Numbered from the stretch's first letter, positions 1-7,793 are shown. The stretch is DNA of 33,469 nucleotides from Candidatus Woesearchaeota archaeon (GCA_018221135.1 JAAOYB010000032.1:1-33469), one strand, 5' to 3'. Notes: a model not told the origin generated them from the letters alone. Program-made: numbers and translations.

Positions 1-90
1 AAACCAGCTGAGACTCCTGCTGAAGAGAAACCTGTTGAGGAAGAAAAACCAGCTGAGACTCCTGCTGAAGAGAAACCTGTTGCAGAGGTA
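1..90 (+). repeat. Two tandem copies of a 45-base coding repeat
   Basis: Units lie at 1-45 and 46-90. The first 37 bases of each unit are identical, and the last three codons differ. The unit encodes 15 residues beginning KPAETPAEEKPV. More copies may lie upstream of the window edge. The unit length keeps the reading frame, so copy number can change without a frameshift. Confidence 0.9.
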
Positions 91-330
91 CAACCGCAAA
101 CGCAGCCAGCAGTGGAAGAAACACAACCAACAGTACAAGAAGAACAAAAGAGTGTTCTTCCAGCTATGAACGAGAAAGACCCTAAGAAAATCATTGAGAA
201 AAGCAACTTACAAAAACTTTTTTGCGAACTTCACTTTGACTGCACAAAAAAAGAGTTCTTGATAGGAATGCTTTTCGGATTAATAATAGGCATCATCCTT
301 TTTCGTATAATAAGCCTAATCGCAGGATAA
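1..330 (+). CDS. Tail-anchored P/E/K-rich repeat protein (5' partial)
   Basis: The frame is open from base 1, so the start lies outside the window; an internal ATG at 172 or GTG at 112 is unlikely to be the true start. The visible 109 residues begin with two 15-residue repeats rich in Pro, Glu, Ala and Lys, followed by a Q/E/P-rich linker. A hydrophobic segment of about 20 residues (roughly 85-107 of the visible part, with FLIGMLFGLIIGIILF) then ends a few residues before the stop. This is the layout of a C-terminally anchored membrane protein with a disordered cytoplasmic or surface stalk. The stop is followed after one base by the glycogen synthase ATG, so the two are probably co-transcribed. 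I do not recognise the family; the function is unknown. Confidence 0.8.
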   Translation, partial: KPAETPAEEKPVEEEKPAETPAEEKPVAEVQPQTQPAVEETQPTVQEEQKSVLPAMNEKDPKKIIEKSNLQKLFCELHFDCTKKEFLIGMLFGLIIGIILFRIISLIAG

Positions 331-331
331 G

Positions 332-2113
332 ATGAAAAAACCCGAAGCCGACTTTTTATTCGAATCAAGTTTTGAAGTATGCAACAAAGTCGGTGGCATA
401 TACACCGTGGTGACATCCAAAGCAGCGATAATAAACGAAGCATACGACAAGAACTACTTTCTTATAGGGCCGTACTTCGCGGACCAAGCACAAAAAGAAC
501 TAGAACAACTAAGCCCCCCAGAATTCTTAAAGAAACCATTTGAGGAACTAGCAACTCAAGGAATAAACTGCGTTTATGGAAAGTGGCAGATAAAAGGAGA
601 ACCCCAAGTAATCCTAGTCGATTTCAAAAACAGGTTGGGAGACGCAGACCATGTAAAAGAAGAGTTATGGGAAAGCTTCGGCGTAGAAACCTTGTTCTCA
701 GCTTATGACTACGTAGAACCCATGATATGGGCGTGGTGCGTAGGCATACTACTACAAAAAATAGAAGGAGTTATGCAAGGCAAAAAATTAGTAGCGCATT
801 TTCATGAATGGCTAGCAGGGATAACAATACTTTACTTAAAAAAGAATAATTCAAGTATAGGAACGGTTTTCACCACGCACGCAACGATGCTTGGCAGAGC
901 AATCGCAGGAGCAGGCGACGCGTTGTACTCAATGATGGACACCCTAGACGCGTACCAAGAAGCAAAGAATAGAGGGGTCCTAGACAAATACACCACGGAG
1001 AAAGCCTGCGCTAAAGCAACAGATATATTCACGACGGTCTCAGAAATAACAGGGTTAGAAGCCGAGAAAATCCTAGAGAGGAAACCAGAAGTCCTAGTAC
1101 TAAACGGACTAGACATAAACAAGTTCCCCACCTTTGAAGAGACGAGTTTGATGCACAGAAAAAACAGGGATATCACAAGAGAATTCCTAACGTATTACTT
1201 CTACCCATACTACTACCTCGACTTACAAAAAAGCCTGAACTTTTTCATATTTGGCAGAAACGAATTCAAAAACAAAGGAATAGACGTCTTTGTCAGAGCA
1301 TTAAACAAACTCAACGAAGAATTAAAAAAAGAAAAAGACTCAAAAACCGTCTTCGCATTCTTCTTCATACCAGACGCGGCTACGTCGATTCGGTTTAGTA
1401 TTTTAGAATCAAAAAACAAGTTTCACGAAATAAAAAGCAGCATAAAAGAACACGAAAAACAAATAACGAACAACGCCTTAAAATGCATATTAGGACACCA
1501 AGACCTCAGCGTAGAAAACATTTTCCCACTAGATTTCGAGCGAGAACTAAAACACAAAGCGCGAGAGTTCCAGATAAAAGAAGGAAACCCTCCGCTCTCA
1601 ACACACAACTTGACAAACGAGTACGAAAACCAAATCCTAAACGCATTCAAAGCCAACGGCTTACTCAACTCAGAAGAAGACAAAGTAAAAGTCATCCTGT
1701 ACCCTATATACGTCTCGAACAACGACGGCTTACTAAACCTGACATATAACGAAGCAATAAGCGCTGGGCACTTCGGAGTCTTCCCGTCTTATTACGAGCC
1801 TTGGGGGTACACGCCTCTTGAGAGCGCTGCTCTAGGAGTCCCTGCATTAACAACTGACTTAGCAGGTTACGGAAGATTCATGCAAAAAAAAGCAGAACAA
1901 AAAAAAGGCGGGTTATACGTTCTTAAAAGAATGAACGTCTCTGATGACGAACTAGTAGAAGACTTCTCAAAAACACTCCTTGATTTTGTGAGCTTAAAAC
2001 ACCAAGAAAGAGTAGAACAAAAAATAGAAGCCAAAGAATTATCAGTGCTCGCAGACTGGAGCGTCCTCGCAGAGAACTACATCACTGCTCAAAACAAAGC
2101 AATAAAAAAATAG
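332..2113 (+). CDS. Glycogen synthase, GT3 family
   Basis: Transfers glucose from a nucleotide sugar (UDP-glucose in the family) to the non-reducing end of a glucan, in the cytoplasm. GT3 hallmarks run in order: the NDP-sugar loop KVGGIYTV (residues 19-26), HFHEWLAG, FTTHATMLGR, FTTVSEITGLEAEKIL, RKPEVLVLNGLDINKF, and PSYYEPWGYTPLE carrying the E-x7-E pair at E489 and E497. This pattern matches the eukaryote-like GT3 family, not the GT5 GlgA of bacteria. The length, 593 residues, is shorter than animal or yeast enzymes (around 700), mainly because the C-terminal phosphorylated tail is absent. The arginine helix that senses glucose-6-phosphate in eukaryotic enzymes is poorly conserved here (R560, K564, E566, E569 in the equivalent places), so that allostery is probably missing. 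The gene follows the upstream one by a single base and precedes the GalT-like gene by three bases. Family assignment is secure; the donor nucleotide is inferred. Confidence 0.93.
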   Translation: MKKPEADFLFESSFEVCNKVGGIYTVVTSKAAIINEAYDKNYFLIGPYFADQAQKELEQLSPPEFLKKPFEELATQGINCVYGKWQIKGEPQVILVDFKNRLGDADHVKEELWESFGVETLFSAYDYVEPMIWAWCVGILLQKIEGVMQGKKLVAHFHEWLAGITILYLKKNNSSIGTVFTTHATMLGRAIAGAGDALYSMMDTLDAYQEAKNRGVLDKYTTEKACAKATDIFTTVSEITGLEAEKILERKPEVLVLNGLDINKFPTFEETSLMHRKNRDITREFLTYYFYPYYYLDLQKSLNFFIFGRNEFKNKGIDVFVRALNKLNEELKKEKDSKTVFAFFFIPDAATSIRFSILESKNKFHEIKSSIKEHEKQITNNALKCILGHQDLSVENIFPLDFERELKHKAREFQIKEGNPPLSTHNLTNEYENQILNAFKANGLLNSEEDKVKVILYPIYVSNNDGLLNLTYNEAISAGHFGVFPSYYEPWGYTPLESAALGVPALTTDLAGYGRFMQKKAEQKKGGLYVLKRMNVSDDELVEDFSKTLLDFVSLKHQERVEQKIEAKELSVLADWSVLAENYITAQNKAIKK

Positions 2114-2116
2114 AAG

Positions 2117-3091
2117 ATGGCTGGTATAAGAAAAGATTACTTAACAGATGATTACGTCATAATCGCAACAGAGAGAGCTAAGAGGCCACAAGAATTCAAA
2201 GACAAAGCCAAAAAAAAAGAAGTTAAGCCAGAAGAAGCTCTTAAGTGCCCTTTCTGCCCAGGCCACGAACACATGATCCCCGGAGTAGTCGAAGAAGAAA
2301 TCGGTAAAGACGGCAGATTCTTAGTAAGAAGCATCCCAAATAAGTTCCGCGCAGTAAGCGAAGAAGGAAACACTGATTTAAGAACAGATAACGAATTCTA
2401 CACTTACGCTGACGCAGTTGGCAACCACCAAGTAATAATAGAGACTCCTAACCACGGAGAAGAACTACACGAATTATCAGAAGAACACATAGTTAAAGTT
2501 ATCAAGATGTATGTTAGGCGCTTAGACGCAGACATCAAAAACGGGCATAGATACCCAGCGCTTTTCAAAAACAAAGGCGGAGACGGAGGCGCGAGCCTAT
2601 CTCACAGCCACGCCCAACTAATAAGCTACAACTTACTCCCAGAAAGGATTGCTAAGATTGGCAAAGAAGCCAAAAATTACCACGCAAATAATAATTGCTG
2701 CGCGTATTGCAGAGTCATCGACAAAGAACTTAACAGCGAGCGCCACATAAGCTTAGATGATCATTTCTTTGTATTAACTCCTTACGCTAGTCGCTTCGCC
2801 ATGCAACTAATGATAATACCTCTTAGACACATCAACAACATGCTAAGTTTAAACAAAGAAGAAATAGTTAGCTTGGCAAAAAATATTAAGAAGTATTTGG
2901 GTAAACTCGAAGAATTAGGAAGCCCTAGTTACAACGTCTTATTCTACAACTTCTATGATGGGGAAGAACACAACCATTTCTTTATAGAAGTCTCACCGAG
3001 GCTTGCTAAGTGGGCTGGGTTCGAATTATTAACAAACACGATTATTAATAGCGTGCCGCCTGAAGAAGCAGCGAAGTACTACAAAGAATAA
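2117..3091 (+). CDS. galT: Galactose-1-phosphate uridylyltransferase-like (GalT, HIT superfamily)
   Basis: Expected to move a nucleotidyl group between hexose-1-phosphates through a histidine-bound intermediate. The N-terminal half has the zinc-type pair C44-P-F-C47 and the family segment NKFRAV. The catalytic loop reads H163-S-H165-A-Q, where H165 would be the nucleophile (HPHGQ in classic GalT). A second Cys pair follows (CCAYC), then the second HIT half ending with HNHFFIEVSP. Its 324 residues are close to the usual length of about 350. It lies three bases after the GT3 glycogen synthase, suggesting an operon feeding NDP-glucose into glycogen or recycling it. The Ser and Ala replacements around the catalytic His mean it may be an archaeal GalT variant or an ADP-glucose/UDP-glucose phosphorylase-like enzyme. 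GalT-family membership is clear; the substrate is not. Confidence 0.85.
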   Translation: MAGIRKDYLTDDYVIIATERAKRPQEFKDKAKKKEVKPEEALKCPFCPGHEHMIPGVVEEEIGKDGRFLVRSIPNKFRAVSEEGNTDLRTDNEFYTYADAVGNHQVIIETPNHGEELHELSEEHIVKVIKMYVRRLDADIKNGHRYPALFKNKGGDGGASLSHSHAQLISYNLLPERIAKIGKEAKNYHANNNCCAYCRVIDKELNSERHISLDDHFFVLTPYASRFAMQLMIIPLRHINNMLSLNKEEIVSLAKNIKKYLGKLEELGSPSYNVLFYNFYDGEEHNHFFIEVSPRLAKWAGFELLTNTIINSVPPEEAAKYYKE

Positions 3092-3092
3092 A

Positions 3093-3527
3093 TTAGTTTT
3101 TACTAGCGATAATATCATGATTATGTAAATCTTCATAGATTTCTGGGACCATATCAGCAACGATTACTAAATTCTTCTCCCAATCATGATTATTAACATA
3201 GATAGCATTATGAATACCATCTTTAGGACTAGGCAAACCATTATAACTCTCAACTAAGAATAAGTGAAGTGTTAAGTCATCATATTTTGCATCAAAAATG
3301 GGTTTTCCAACGTTATTATACTCTCTAAAACGAGTCCAACCTAATAAAGTAATCCCTAGTTCTTCTTTTAATTCTCGTTGCAATGTCCCATCAAGTGTTT
3401 CGCCTTCTTCTTTTTTTCCACCTGGGAATATAAGAGGTGTTCCAGGAGTTCTTTCAATTAACAAAATCTTAGACAAATCTGAGGGGTCCCTAATAATTGC
3501 TGAGGCGACATGTAAAGTGTTTTTCAT
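3093..3527 (-). CDS. Nudix hydrolase
   Basis: A 144-residue single-domain Nudix protein that would hydrolyse a nucleoside diphosphate linked to another group, with Mg2+ bound by the Nudix helix. The Nudix box is complete: GGKKEEGE, then TLDGTLQ, then RELKEELGI, fitting G-x5-E-x7-REU-x-EE-x-GU exactly. Just before it, IFPGG forms the usual entry loop. The opening strand HVASAIIRDP with ILLIER is typical of MutT/ADP-ribose pyrophosphatase-like members. The gene is convergent with the GalT-like gene, with one base between their stop codons, and divergent from the gene at 3598. The start is supported by a TATA-like box about 25 bases upstream on the minus strand. The substrate cannot be told from the sequence; a nucleotide-sugar or oxidised-nucleotide role is possible. 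Confidence 0.92.
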   Translation of the reverse strand: MKNTLHVASAIIRDPSDLSKILLIERTPGTPLIFPGGKKEEGETLDGTLQRELKEELGITLLGWTRFREYNNVGKPIFDAKYDDLTLHLFLVESYNGLPSPKDGIHNAIYVNNHDWEKNLVIVADMVPEIYEDLHNHDIIASKN

Positions 3528-3597
3528 AGTAAAAAAAGGGGTAACGTTTTTACTTATAAAGTTTTATAAATAATTTTCTACTTTTATAATTATTAGC
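3528..3597. promoter_or_regulatory. Divergent promoter region
   Basis: This 70-base A+T-rich spacer separates the starts of two divergent genes. Around 3550-3558 the minus strand reads CTTTATAAG, about 25 bases before the Nudix start. Around 3562-3573 the plus strand reads TTTTATAAATAA, about 27 bases before the ATG at 3598. Both spacings fit archaeal TATA boxes giving leaderless transcripts. The assignment is by spacing and base pattern only. Confidence 0.55.
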
Positions 3598-4185
3598 ATG
3601 AGTGATATTATCAGGGAGCAAGTAAAAAAAGCGTTTGACAAACTAGAAGACAAACTATTAAGCGAAGGCTTCAAAACCGAAGAGATAGAAGAACTAAAAA
3701 TAGACGTAGAAGTAGGAATAAAAAACAATGTATCGCTCTCAGAGTTAATCAAGACGATACAAGACGCCGAAAAAAAAGTTTTAGGCAGAAAAAAAAGTGA
3801 TCCAAGAAAAAAAGGAGAATCAAAGAATCTCATAACAAGCCTCCTAGGAGAATCAGGAGTAGGCGAGGACTACGACTCTGAGACAATCGACGCGTTTTTT
3901 AAAAGTGATGATGACAGAGAAGAAATAGAAACACAAAACACCCCCCAAACACCAGAAGCCCTAGAAGCAACTATTAATACTAGCTCAGAGTACTTCACAA
4001 AACCAGGCGGCGCTGAAGAATCAATTGCTGAGTACGCAAAAAACGAATCAGAACACGAATACGAATCAGGCGAAGGCCAAGCAGACCAAAACACGTTAGG
4101 AAACGTAGAGAAACAAAGAGAAGAAGAAAAAAGAACAAGGGAGTACCAAGTTTTTGGAAAAAGACCAAAAGACATATACAAATAA
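3598..4185 (+). CDS. Acidic, helix-rich protein of unknown function
   Basis: A 195-residue charged protein that I do not recognise. Residues 1-60 look like amphipathic helices (IIREQVKKAFDKLEDKLL, then FKTEEIEELKIDVEVGI), possibly a small helical bundle. A basic stretch follows (LGRKKSDPRKKGESK, about residues 62-77). From about residue 80 to the end the protein is Glu/Asp/Ser/Thr-rich and probably disordered, closing with the basic tail QVFGKRPKDIYK. There is no signal peptide or membrane segment. The ATG at 3598 has a TATA-like box at the leaderless spacing, which supports the start. It lies between the Nudix gene and the nucleotidyltransferase gene; the latter has its own TATA-like box, so a shared transcript is not required. 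No function is proposed. Confidence 0.75.
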   Translation: MSDIIREQVKKAFDKLEDKLLSEGFKTEEIEELKIDVEVGIKNNVSLSELIKTIQDAEKKVLGRKKSDPRKKGESKNLITSLLGESGVGEDYDSETIDAFFKSDDDREEIETQNTPQTPEALEATINTSSEYFTKPGGAEESIAEYAKNESEHEYESGEGQADQNTLGNVEKQREEEKRTREYQVFGKRPKDIYK

Positions 4186-4192
4186 AGATAAA

Positions 4193-4200
4193 TTTATAAA
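4193..4200 (+). promoter_or_regulatory. TATA-like box for the nucleotidyltransferase gene
   Basis: TTTATAAA ends 42 bases before the GTG at 4243, within an A/T-rich spacer after the preceding stop. This would place transcription start near 4222-4226 and give a leader of about 20 bases. It is predicted from pattern and spacing alone. Confidence 0.4.
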
Positions 4201-4242
4201 GAATTAACCAATCAATTCTCAACAAAAAACACAAAAAATTTT

Positions 4243-5241
4243 GTGGGGAGGAATAAAAAAATCAAAGTCATAATACCACTAGCAGGGAAAGGAACAAGGC
4301 TAAGACCACACACTTATTCTAAGCCAAAACCACTACTACACGTAGCAGGAAAACCAGTACTCGGACACATACTAGACTCAATAAAGAACCTCGACGTTGA
4401 AGAAGTCATCATGATAACCGGGGACATGGAAGAACAAATACGAGAATACGTCGATAACAATTACGATTACAAAACAGCTTATTTTAAGCAGACAGAAATG
4501 CTAGGAGACGGCCACGCCATAAGCATGGCTAAAGACGAAGTACGAGACACAGACGTACTAATAATTTTTTCAGACACATTATTTGTAAAGAACATAAAAA
4601 CGGACATAGACGAAATAAAAGATTACGACGGCATCGTCTGGGCTAATAAGACAGACACCCCTGAGCGTTTCGGAATCCTAAACACAAAAGAAGAAACCAT
4701 CACAGAAATAGAAGAAAAACCAGAGAAGCCAAAAAGTGATTTGGCAATAATAGGGTTATACTACTTTAAAAGCTCGAAGCAGATGTTCTCATACCTAGAA
4801 AAAGCGATGAATGAGCGAAGAACTTCAAAAGGAGAGTATCGACTCGCTGACGCCATGGCGTTAATGGTAGAAGAAAACCACAAATTAAGAGCTGTGCCGA
4901 TAGGGGACTGGCTTGACACAGGAATCCCAGAAACAATGCTATCCACTAATAAGTACTTATTAGAAAACGGACATAACAAAACAATAAAGACAAATAACTC
5001 AATAATAATCGAGCCTGTCTACATAGAAGACGGATGCGTAATAAATAGTAGCGTGATAGGACCCCACGTTAGCATAGCGAAGAACTCAACAGTTGAGAAC
5101 AGCATAATAAAAAACAGTATTATAGGCGAGGAATCAAGGATTCAAAACGCTCAACTAACAAACAGCTTAATAGGGGACTGCGCAGAAGTAATCGAGAAAG
5201 AAAAAAGTTTGAACATCGCAAGCAACACCATCATCCGCTAG
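4243..5241 (+). CDS. Sugar-1-phosphate nucleotidyltransferase with left-handed beta-helix tail
   Basis: Condenses an NTP with a hexose-1-phosphate to give NDP-sugar and pyrophosphate. The nucleotide-binding motif is at residues 12-30 (PLAGKGTRLRP, then SKPKPLL), as in RmlA/GlmU/GlgC-type enzymes. The metal-binding aspartate is likely in LIIFSDTLF, and the sugar-binding ITEIEEKP and IIGLYYF segments follow. From about residue 250 the hexapeptide pattern of a left-handed beta-helix appears (VYIEDGCVINSSVIGPHV, then ENSIIKNSIIGEES). The length of 332 fits RmlA-long or archaeal UTP/dTTP-glucose-1-phosphate enzymes. The only in-frame start is GTG at 4243; the GGGGAGG that follows lies inside the coding region and cannot serve this start. 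The setting near glycogen synthase suggests it supplies NDP-glucose. The nucleotide (UTP, ATP or dTTP) is not decided by the sequence. Confidence 0.88.
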   Translation: MGRNKKIKVIIPLAGKGTRLRPHTYSKPKPLLHVAGKPVLGHILDSIKNLDVEEVIMITGDMEEQIREYVDNNYDYKTAYFKQTEMLGDGHAISMAKDEVRDTDVLIIFSDTLFVKNIKTDIDEIKDYDGIVWANKTDTPERFGILNTKEETITEIEEKPEKPKSDLAIIGLYYFKSSKQMFSYLEKAMNERRTSKGEYRLADAMALMVEENHKLRAVPIGDWLDTGIPETMLSTNKYLLENGHNKTIKTNNSIIIEPVYIEDGCVINSSVIGPHVSIAKNSTVENSIIKNSIIGEESRIQNAQLTNSLIGDCAEVIEKEKSLNIASNTIIR

Positions 5242-5284
5242 GAACCCCAATCAATTAAATTATTTTTTTAGAGTTTATAAAAAA

Positions 5285-7141
5285 ATGGTTAAGGTAAGTT
5301 ACGAATTAGAAGGAACAAGTCACAGAGAAGAAGTTTACTCACCGCAGTTCTTATTAACAAATAAGAAAGGAGGCTACTACCTTGATTACCCAACAACGCT
5401 TTATCGAGGAATGCACATATTAGAAGTCCAAAAAGGAATCCCCAGTCTTTTCAAAACAATAGACACCATAAAAATAAGTAATGTCGCAACGCAGATAACT
5501 AATAAGTTTTGGTGCATCGAGAAAAAATACGGGCCTAAAACGACTGAGCGGTTCTTCATGCACGAAAACGGCTTATTATACGAAGTAGAAGACTACGAAG
5601 GCTACGCGTTATTAACACTTGATATGCGGCGCATCTATGATTTCTCAGTTCGAGGCCACACTTACGAAGTCTACGAGAAGAAAGATTTCATAATAATTGA
5701 GTACAAAAAACACAAAGATGATAGCAAACAAGACTTAGAATACCAAAAGTACTTAGTGATAAAAACCGATGCGAAAAAAGAAGAAGTAGCCAAATGGGTG
5801 AAAAAAGAATTCGAGCATGATAAGAAGCGCAAAACTAAGAGTGAGTGGTTCATCTATGAAGCCATGCGTTTTAACATCGCAAAAAACGCGAAGATAGTTT
5901 TCTACGCAGCTGATAATTTGGAGAGAGCGATGAACAACGCTAATTACTTGTTCTACTCAGGGGACCACTTGAAGAATCAAAGAAAAGAACACATCAAAAA
6001 ATTGGTTCGTCACAACATCCAAGTAAGCAAAAGGATTGGCATGGCTTACAAATTAGCTCTAAAAAGCCTTGATGACTTAGTGATAAGCATTAATGATCAA
6101 CCCATGATATACGCGGGGCTCCCGTGGTTTTTTCAGATATGGACTCGAGACGAAGCTATTAGTTTGAGGGCTTTAATGCTTGAAAAAGACTATGAGAAAG
6201 TCAAAAAAATTTTGTTTAGGCAGCTAAACATAATATTAAAAGATGGGAGGATTCCTAGCAGGTACCCTCCTACTACGCTTAGCAGCGCTGATGGCGTCGG
6301 CTGGGTTTTTAAACGCATCCACGATTTCCTAAAATTATTGAATGTTCATAAGAAATTAAAGAAGGTTCTTAGCCGAGAAGACTTGCTTGTTATAAAAGAG
6401 AAGTTAGGTGATAGCCTTAGCAAATTACTTGTTTATAGAACAAAAGATGGCTACGCGGTTAACGCAGCTAAAGAGACATGGATGGATACAGAGTTCCAAG
6501 GAGACACAAGAGAAGGGGTGCGCTTAGAGATTCAGTGCTTGAGACTCTCGATGTATTCTTTGATGAATTATCTCTCTAAGATGCTTGATGATAAAGACTA
6601 CAAAAAATACGGTAAGCTTGAGAGGAAGCTTCGCCTTGATGTTAGGAGGAATTTCTTGGACAGATACCAATTAAAAGATGGTATTAGTGACCCGACTCTC
6701 AGACCTAATATTTTCTTGGCGTACTACGCATATCCTCATCTTCTTAGTAATAAGAAGTGGGAGTACGTCTTCAAAAACGCATCGAAACGCTTATACCTTG
6801 ACTGGGGCGGCTTTAGCACTATCGAGAAGAGCAACCCCTTGTTTTGTGAGGAGTACACAGGAGCTGATAATAAGAGTTACCACAGAGGGGACAGCTGGTT
6901 TTTTATTAATAACTTAGCAGCTATTTGTTTAAAACGCGTTAATTACAAAATGTTTTACAAAGTCATAGTCAAAATAGTAGAAGCCTCAACTAATGAGCTT
7001 CTAACTAGGGGAGTCGTAGGCGCCTCAGCTGAGGTTAGCAGCGCCAAAGAACTCAGGAGTGAGGGGTGCTTCTCTCAGGCGTGGAGCGCGGCAACATACA
7101 TAGAATTAGTCCACGAATTATTCGAACACGTAAAAGAATAA
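5285..7141 (+). CDS. Glycogen debranching enzyme, GH133-type amylo-alpha-1,6-glucosidase
   Basis: Predicted to hydrolyse alpha-1,6 branch points of glycogen. Its 618 residues consist of an N-terminal beta-rich domain (about 1-200), carrying FLLTNKKGGYY and YRGMH, and a C-terminal (alpha/alpha)6 barrel. The barrel has the family segments AGLPWFFQIWTRDE (W286, R288, D289, E290), SRYPP, ETWMD (T398-D401), EIQCLRLS, and GCFSQAWSA (G594-A602). These correspond to the PWF..WGRD, TWMD and GC..QAWS signatures of archaeal and bacterial GDEs. There is no signal peptide, so it is cytoplasmic. It starts 43 bases after the nucleotidyltransferase. A glucoamylase-like (GH15) reading is possible because the barrel folds are related, but TWMD and the GC..QAWS ending favour GDE. 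It completes a synthesis plus debranching set with the GT3 synthase at 332. Confidence 0.88.
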   Translation: MVKVSYELEGTSHREEVYSPQFLLTNKKGGYYLDYPTTLYRGMHILEVQKGIPSLFKTIDTIKISNVATQITNKFWCIEKKYGPKTTERFFMHENGLLYEVEDYEGYALLTLDMRRIYDFSVRGHTYEVYEKKDFIIIEYKKHKDDSKQDLEYQKYLVIKTDAKKEEVAKWVKKEFEHDKKRKTKSEWFIYEAMRFNIAKNAKIVFYAADNLERAMNNANYLFYSGDHLKNQRKEHIKKLVRHNIQVSKRIGMAYKLALKSLDDLVISINDQPMIYAGLPWFFQIWTRDEAISLRALMLEKDYEKVKKILFRQLNIILKDGRIPSRYPPTTLSSADGVGWVFKRIHDFLKLLNVHKKLKKVLSREDLLVIKEKLGDSLSKLLVYRTKDGYAVNAAKETWMDTEFQGDTREGVRLEIQCLRLSMYSLMNYLSKMLDDKDYKKYGKLERKLRLDVRRNFLDRYQLKDGISDPTLRPNIFLAYYAYPHLLSNKKWEYVFKNASKRLYLDWGGFSTIEKSNPLFCEEYTGADNKSYHRGDSWFFINNLAAICLKRVNYKMFYKVIVKIVEASTNELLTRGVVGASAEVSSAKELRSEGCFSQAWSAATYIELVHELFEHVKE

Positions 7142-7153
7142 ATAATAACCAAT

Positions 7154-7179
7154 TTCTAAGAATCGAAAAATTTTTAGAA
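7154..7179 (+). terminator. Weak A/T-only inverted repeat after the debranching enzyme gene
   Basis: TTCTAA (7154-7159) and TTAGAA (7174-7179) can pair around an A/T-rich loop that itself contains AAAAATTTTT. With no G-C-rich stem it would be unstable, so a terminator role is only a guess from its place 13 bases after the stop. Confidence 0.2.
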
Positions 7180-7193
7180 TTAGAAAAGAAAAA

Positions 7194-7200
7194 TTTATAA
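7194..7200 (+). promoter_or_regulatory. TATA-like box for the CYTH gene
   Basis: TTTATAA ends 23 bases before the ATG at 7224. That is the distance expected if transcription starts at or next to the start codon. The segment from 7142 to 7223 is otherwise A/T-rich with no other visible signal. Confidence 0.5.
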
Positions 7201-7223
7201 CTTCTTATTTTCTTATTTTTTTT

Positions 7224-7748
7224 ATGATTGAGTTAGAAAAAACTTTTTTGGCAAAGAAAATTCCTGATGATTTGAAAGATTGTAAATTTAAGGAAATTAT
7301 TGATGTTTATATTCCTAAATTTAGTGAACACCCAAAATTGAGACTAAGAAAAAATGGGGATAAGTATGAATTGACTAAAAAAGAACCTGTTGATGAAGGT
7401 GACGCCTCAACTCAAAAAGAACAAACAATAATTCTTACAGAAACAGAATTTAATTCATTAAATGAGCAACTCGAAGGAAAAAGAGTACATAAAATAAGGT
7501 ATTATTATGATTATGAAGGGAGATTTGCTGAATTTGATGTTTTTCAAGATGCTTTAAAAGGTTTGGTTGTTGTTGATTTTGAATTTGAAACCACAGAAGA
7601 AAAAGAAAAATTTGAAATGCCCGACTTTTGTCTTGTTGATATAACCCAAGAAATTTTTATAGCAGGAGGAATTATTTGTGGTAAAACCTACAAAGATATA
7701 GAAGAGAACTTAATTAAATTCAATTATAACAAATTATTTTTAGAATAA
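7224..7748 (+). CDS. CYTH domain protein (triphosphate tunnel enzyme family)
   Basis: A 174-residue single-domain CYTH protein; the family binds triphosphorylated substrates in an eight-strand beta tunnel with divalent metal. Features in order: N-terminal IELEKTFLA, the basic strand KLRLRKNGDKYELTKK, an acidic EQTIILTE, KIRYYYDYEGRFAEFDVFQ, the acidic strand VVVDFEFET, and the closing TQEIFIAGGIICGKTYKDI. The start motif departs from the usual E-x-E-x-K: it reads E3-L-E5-K6-T7, with Thr where the catalytic Lys is expected and a Lys one residue earlier. Hand counts of two 60-base lines gave about 22% and 28% G+C, against about 48% in a line of the preceding gene, so it may be a recent acquisition. 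It is preceded by its own TATA-like box. The substrate is unknown; thiamine triphosphatase, tripolyphosphatase and adenylate cyclase all occur in this family. Confidence 0.88.
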   Translation: MIELEKTFLAKKIPDDLKDCKFKEIIDVYIPKFSEHPKLRLRKNGDKYELTKKEPVDEGDASTQKEQTIILTETEFNSLNEQLEGKRVHKIRYYYDYEGRFAEFDVFQDALKGLVVVDFEFETTEEKEKFEMPDFCLVDITQEIFIAGGIICGKTYKDIEENLIKFNYNKLFLE

Positions 7749-7793
7749 AAAAATATTTAGATATAAATAGGAATTGCTTTTTTTCCATCACTT

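Noticed and set aside
1-90. Short tandem repeat considered as a CRISPR array edge
   Set aside because: The units are contiguous with no unique spacers, lie in an open coding frame and encode a P/E/K-rich stalk.
832-1722. Long minus-strand open frames inside the glycogen synthase gene (832-1176, 1423-1722)
   Set aside because: They lie opposite a clearly conserved coding sequence, lack promoters, and their residues (Ser/Phe/Leu-rich) are the usual product of reading the opposite strand.
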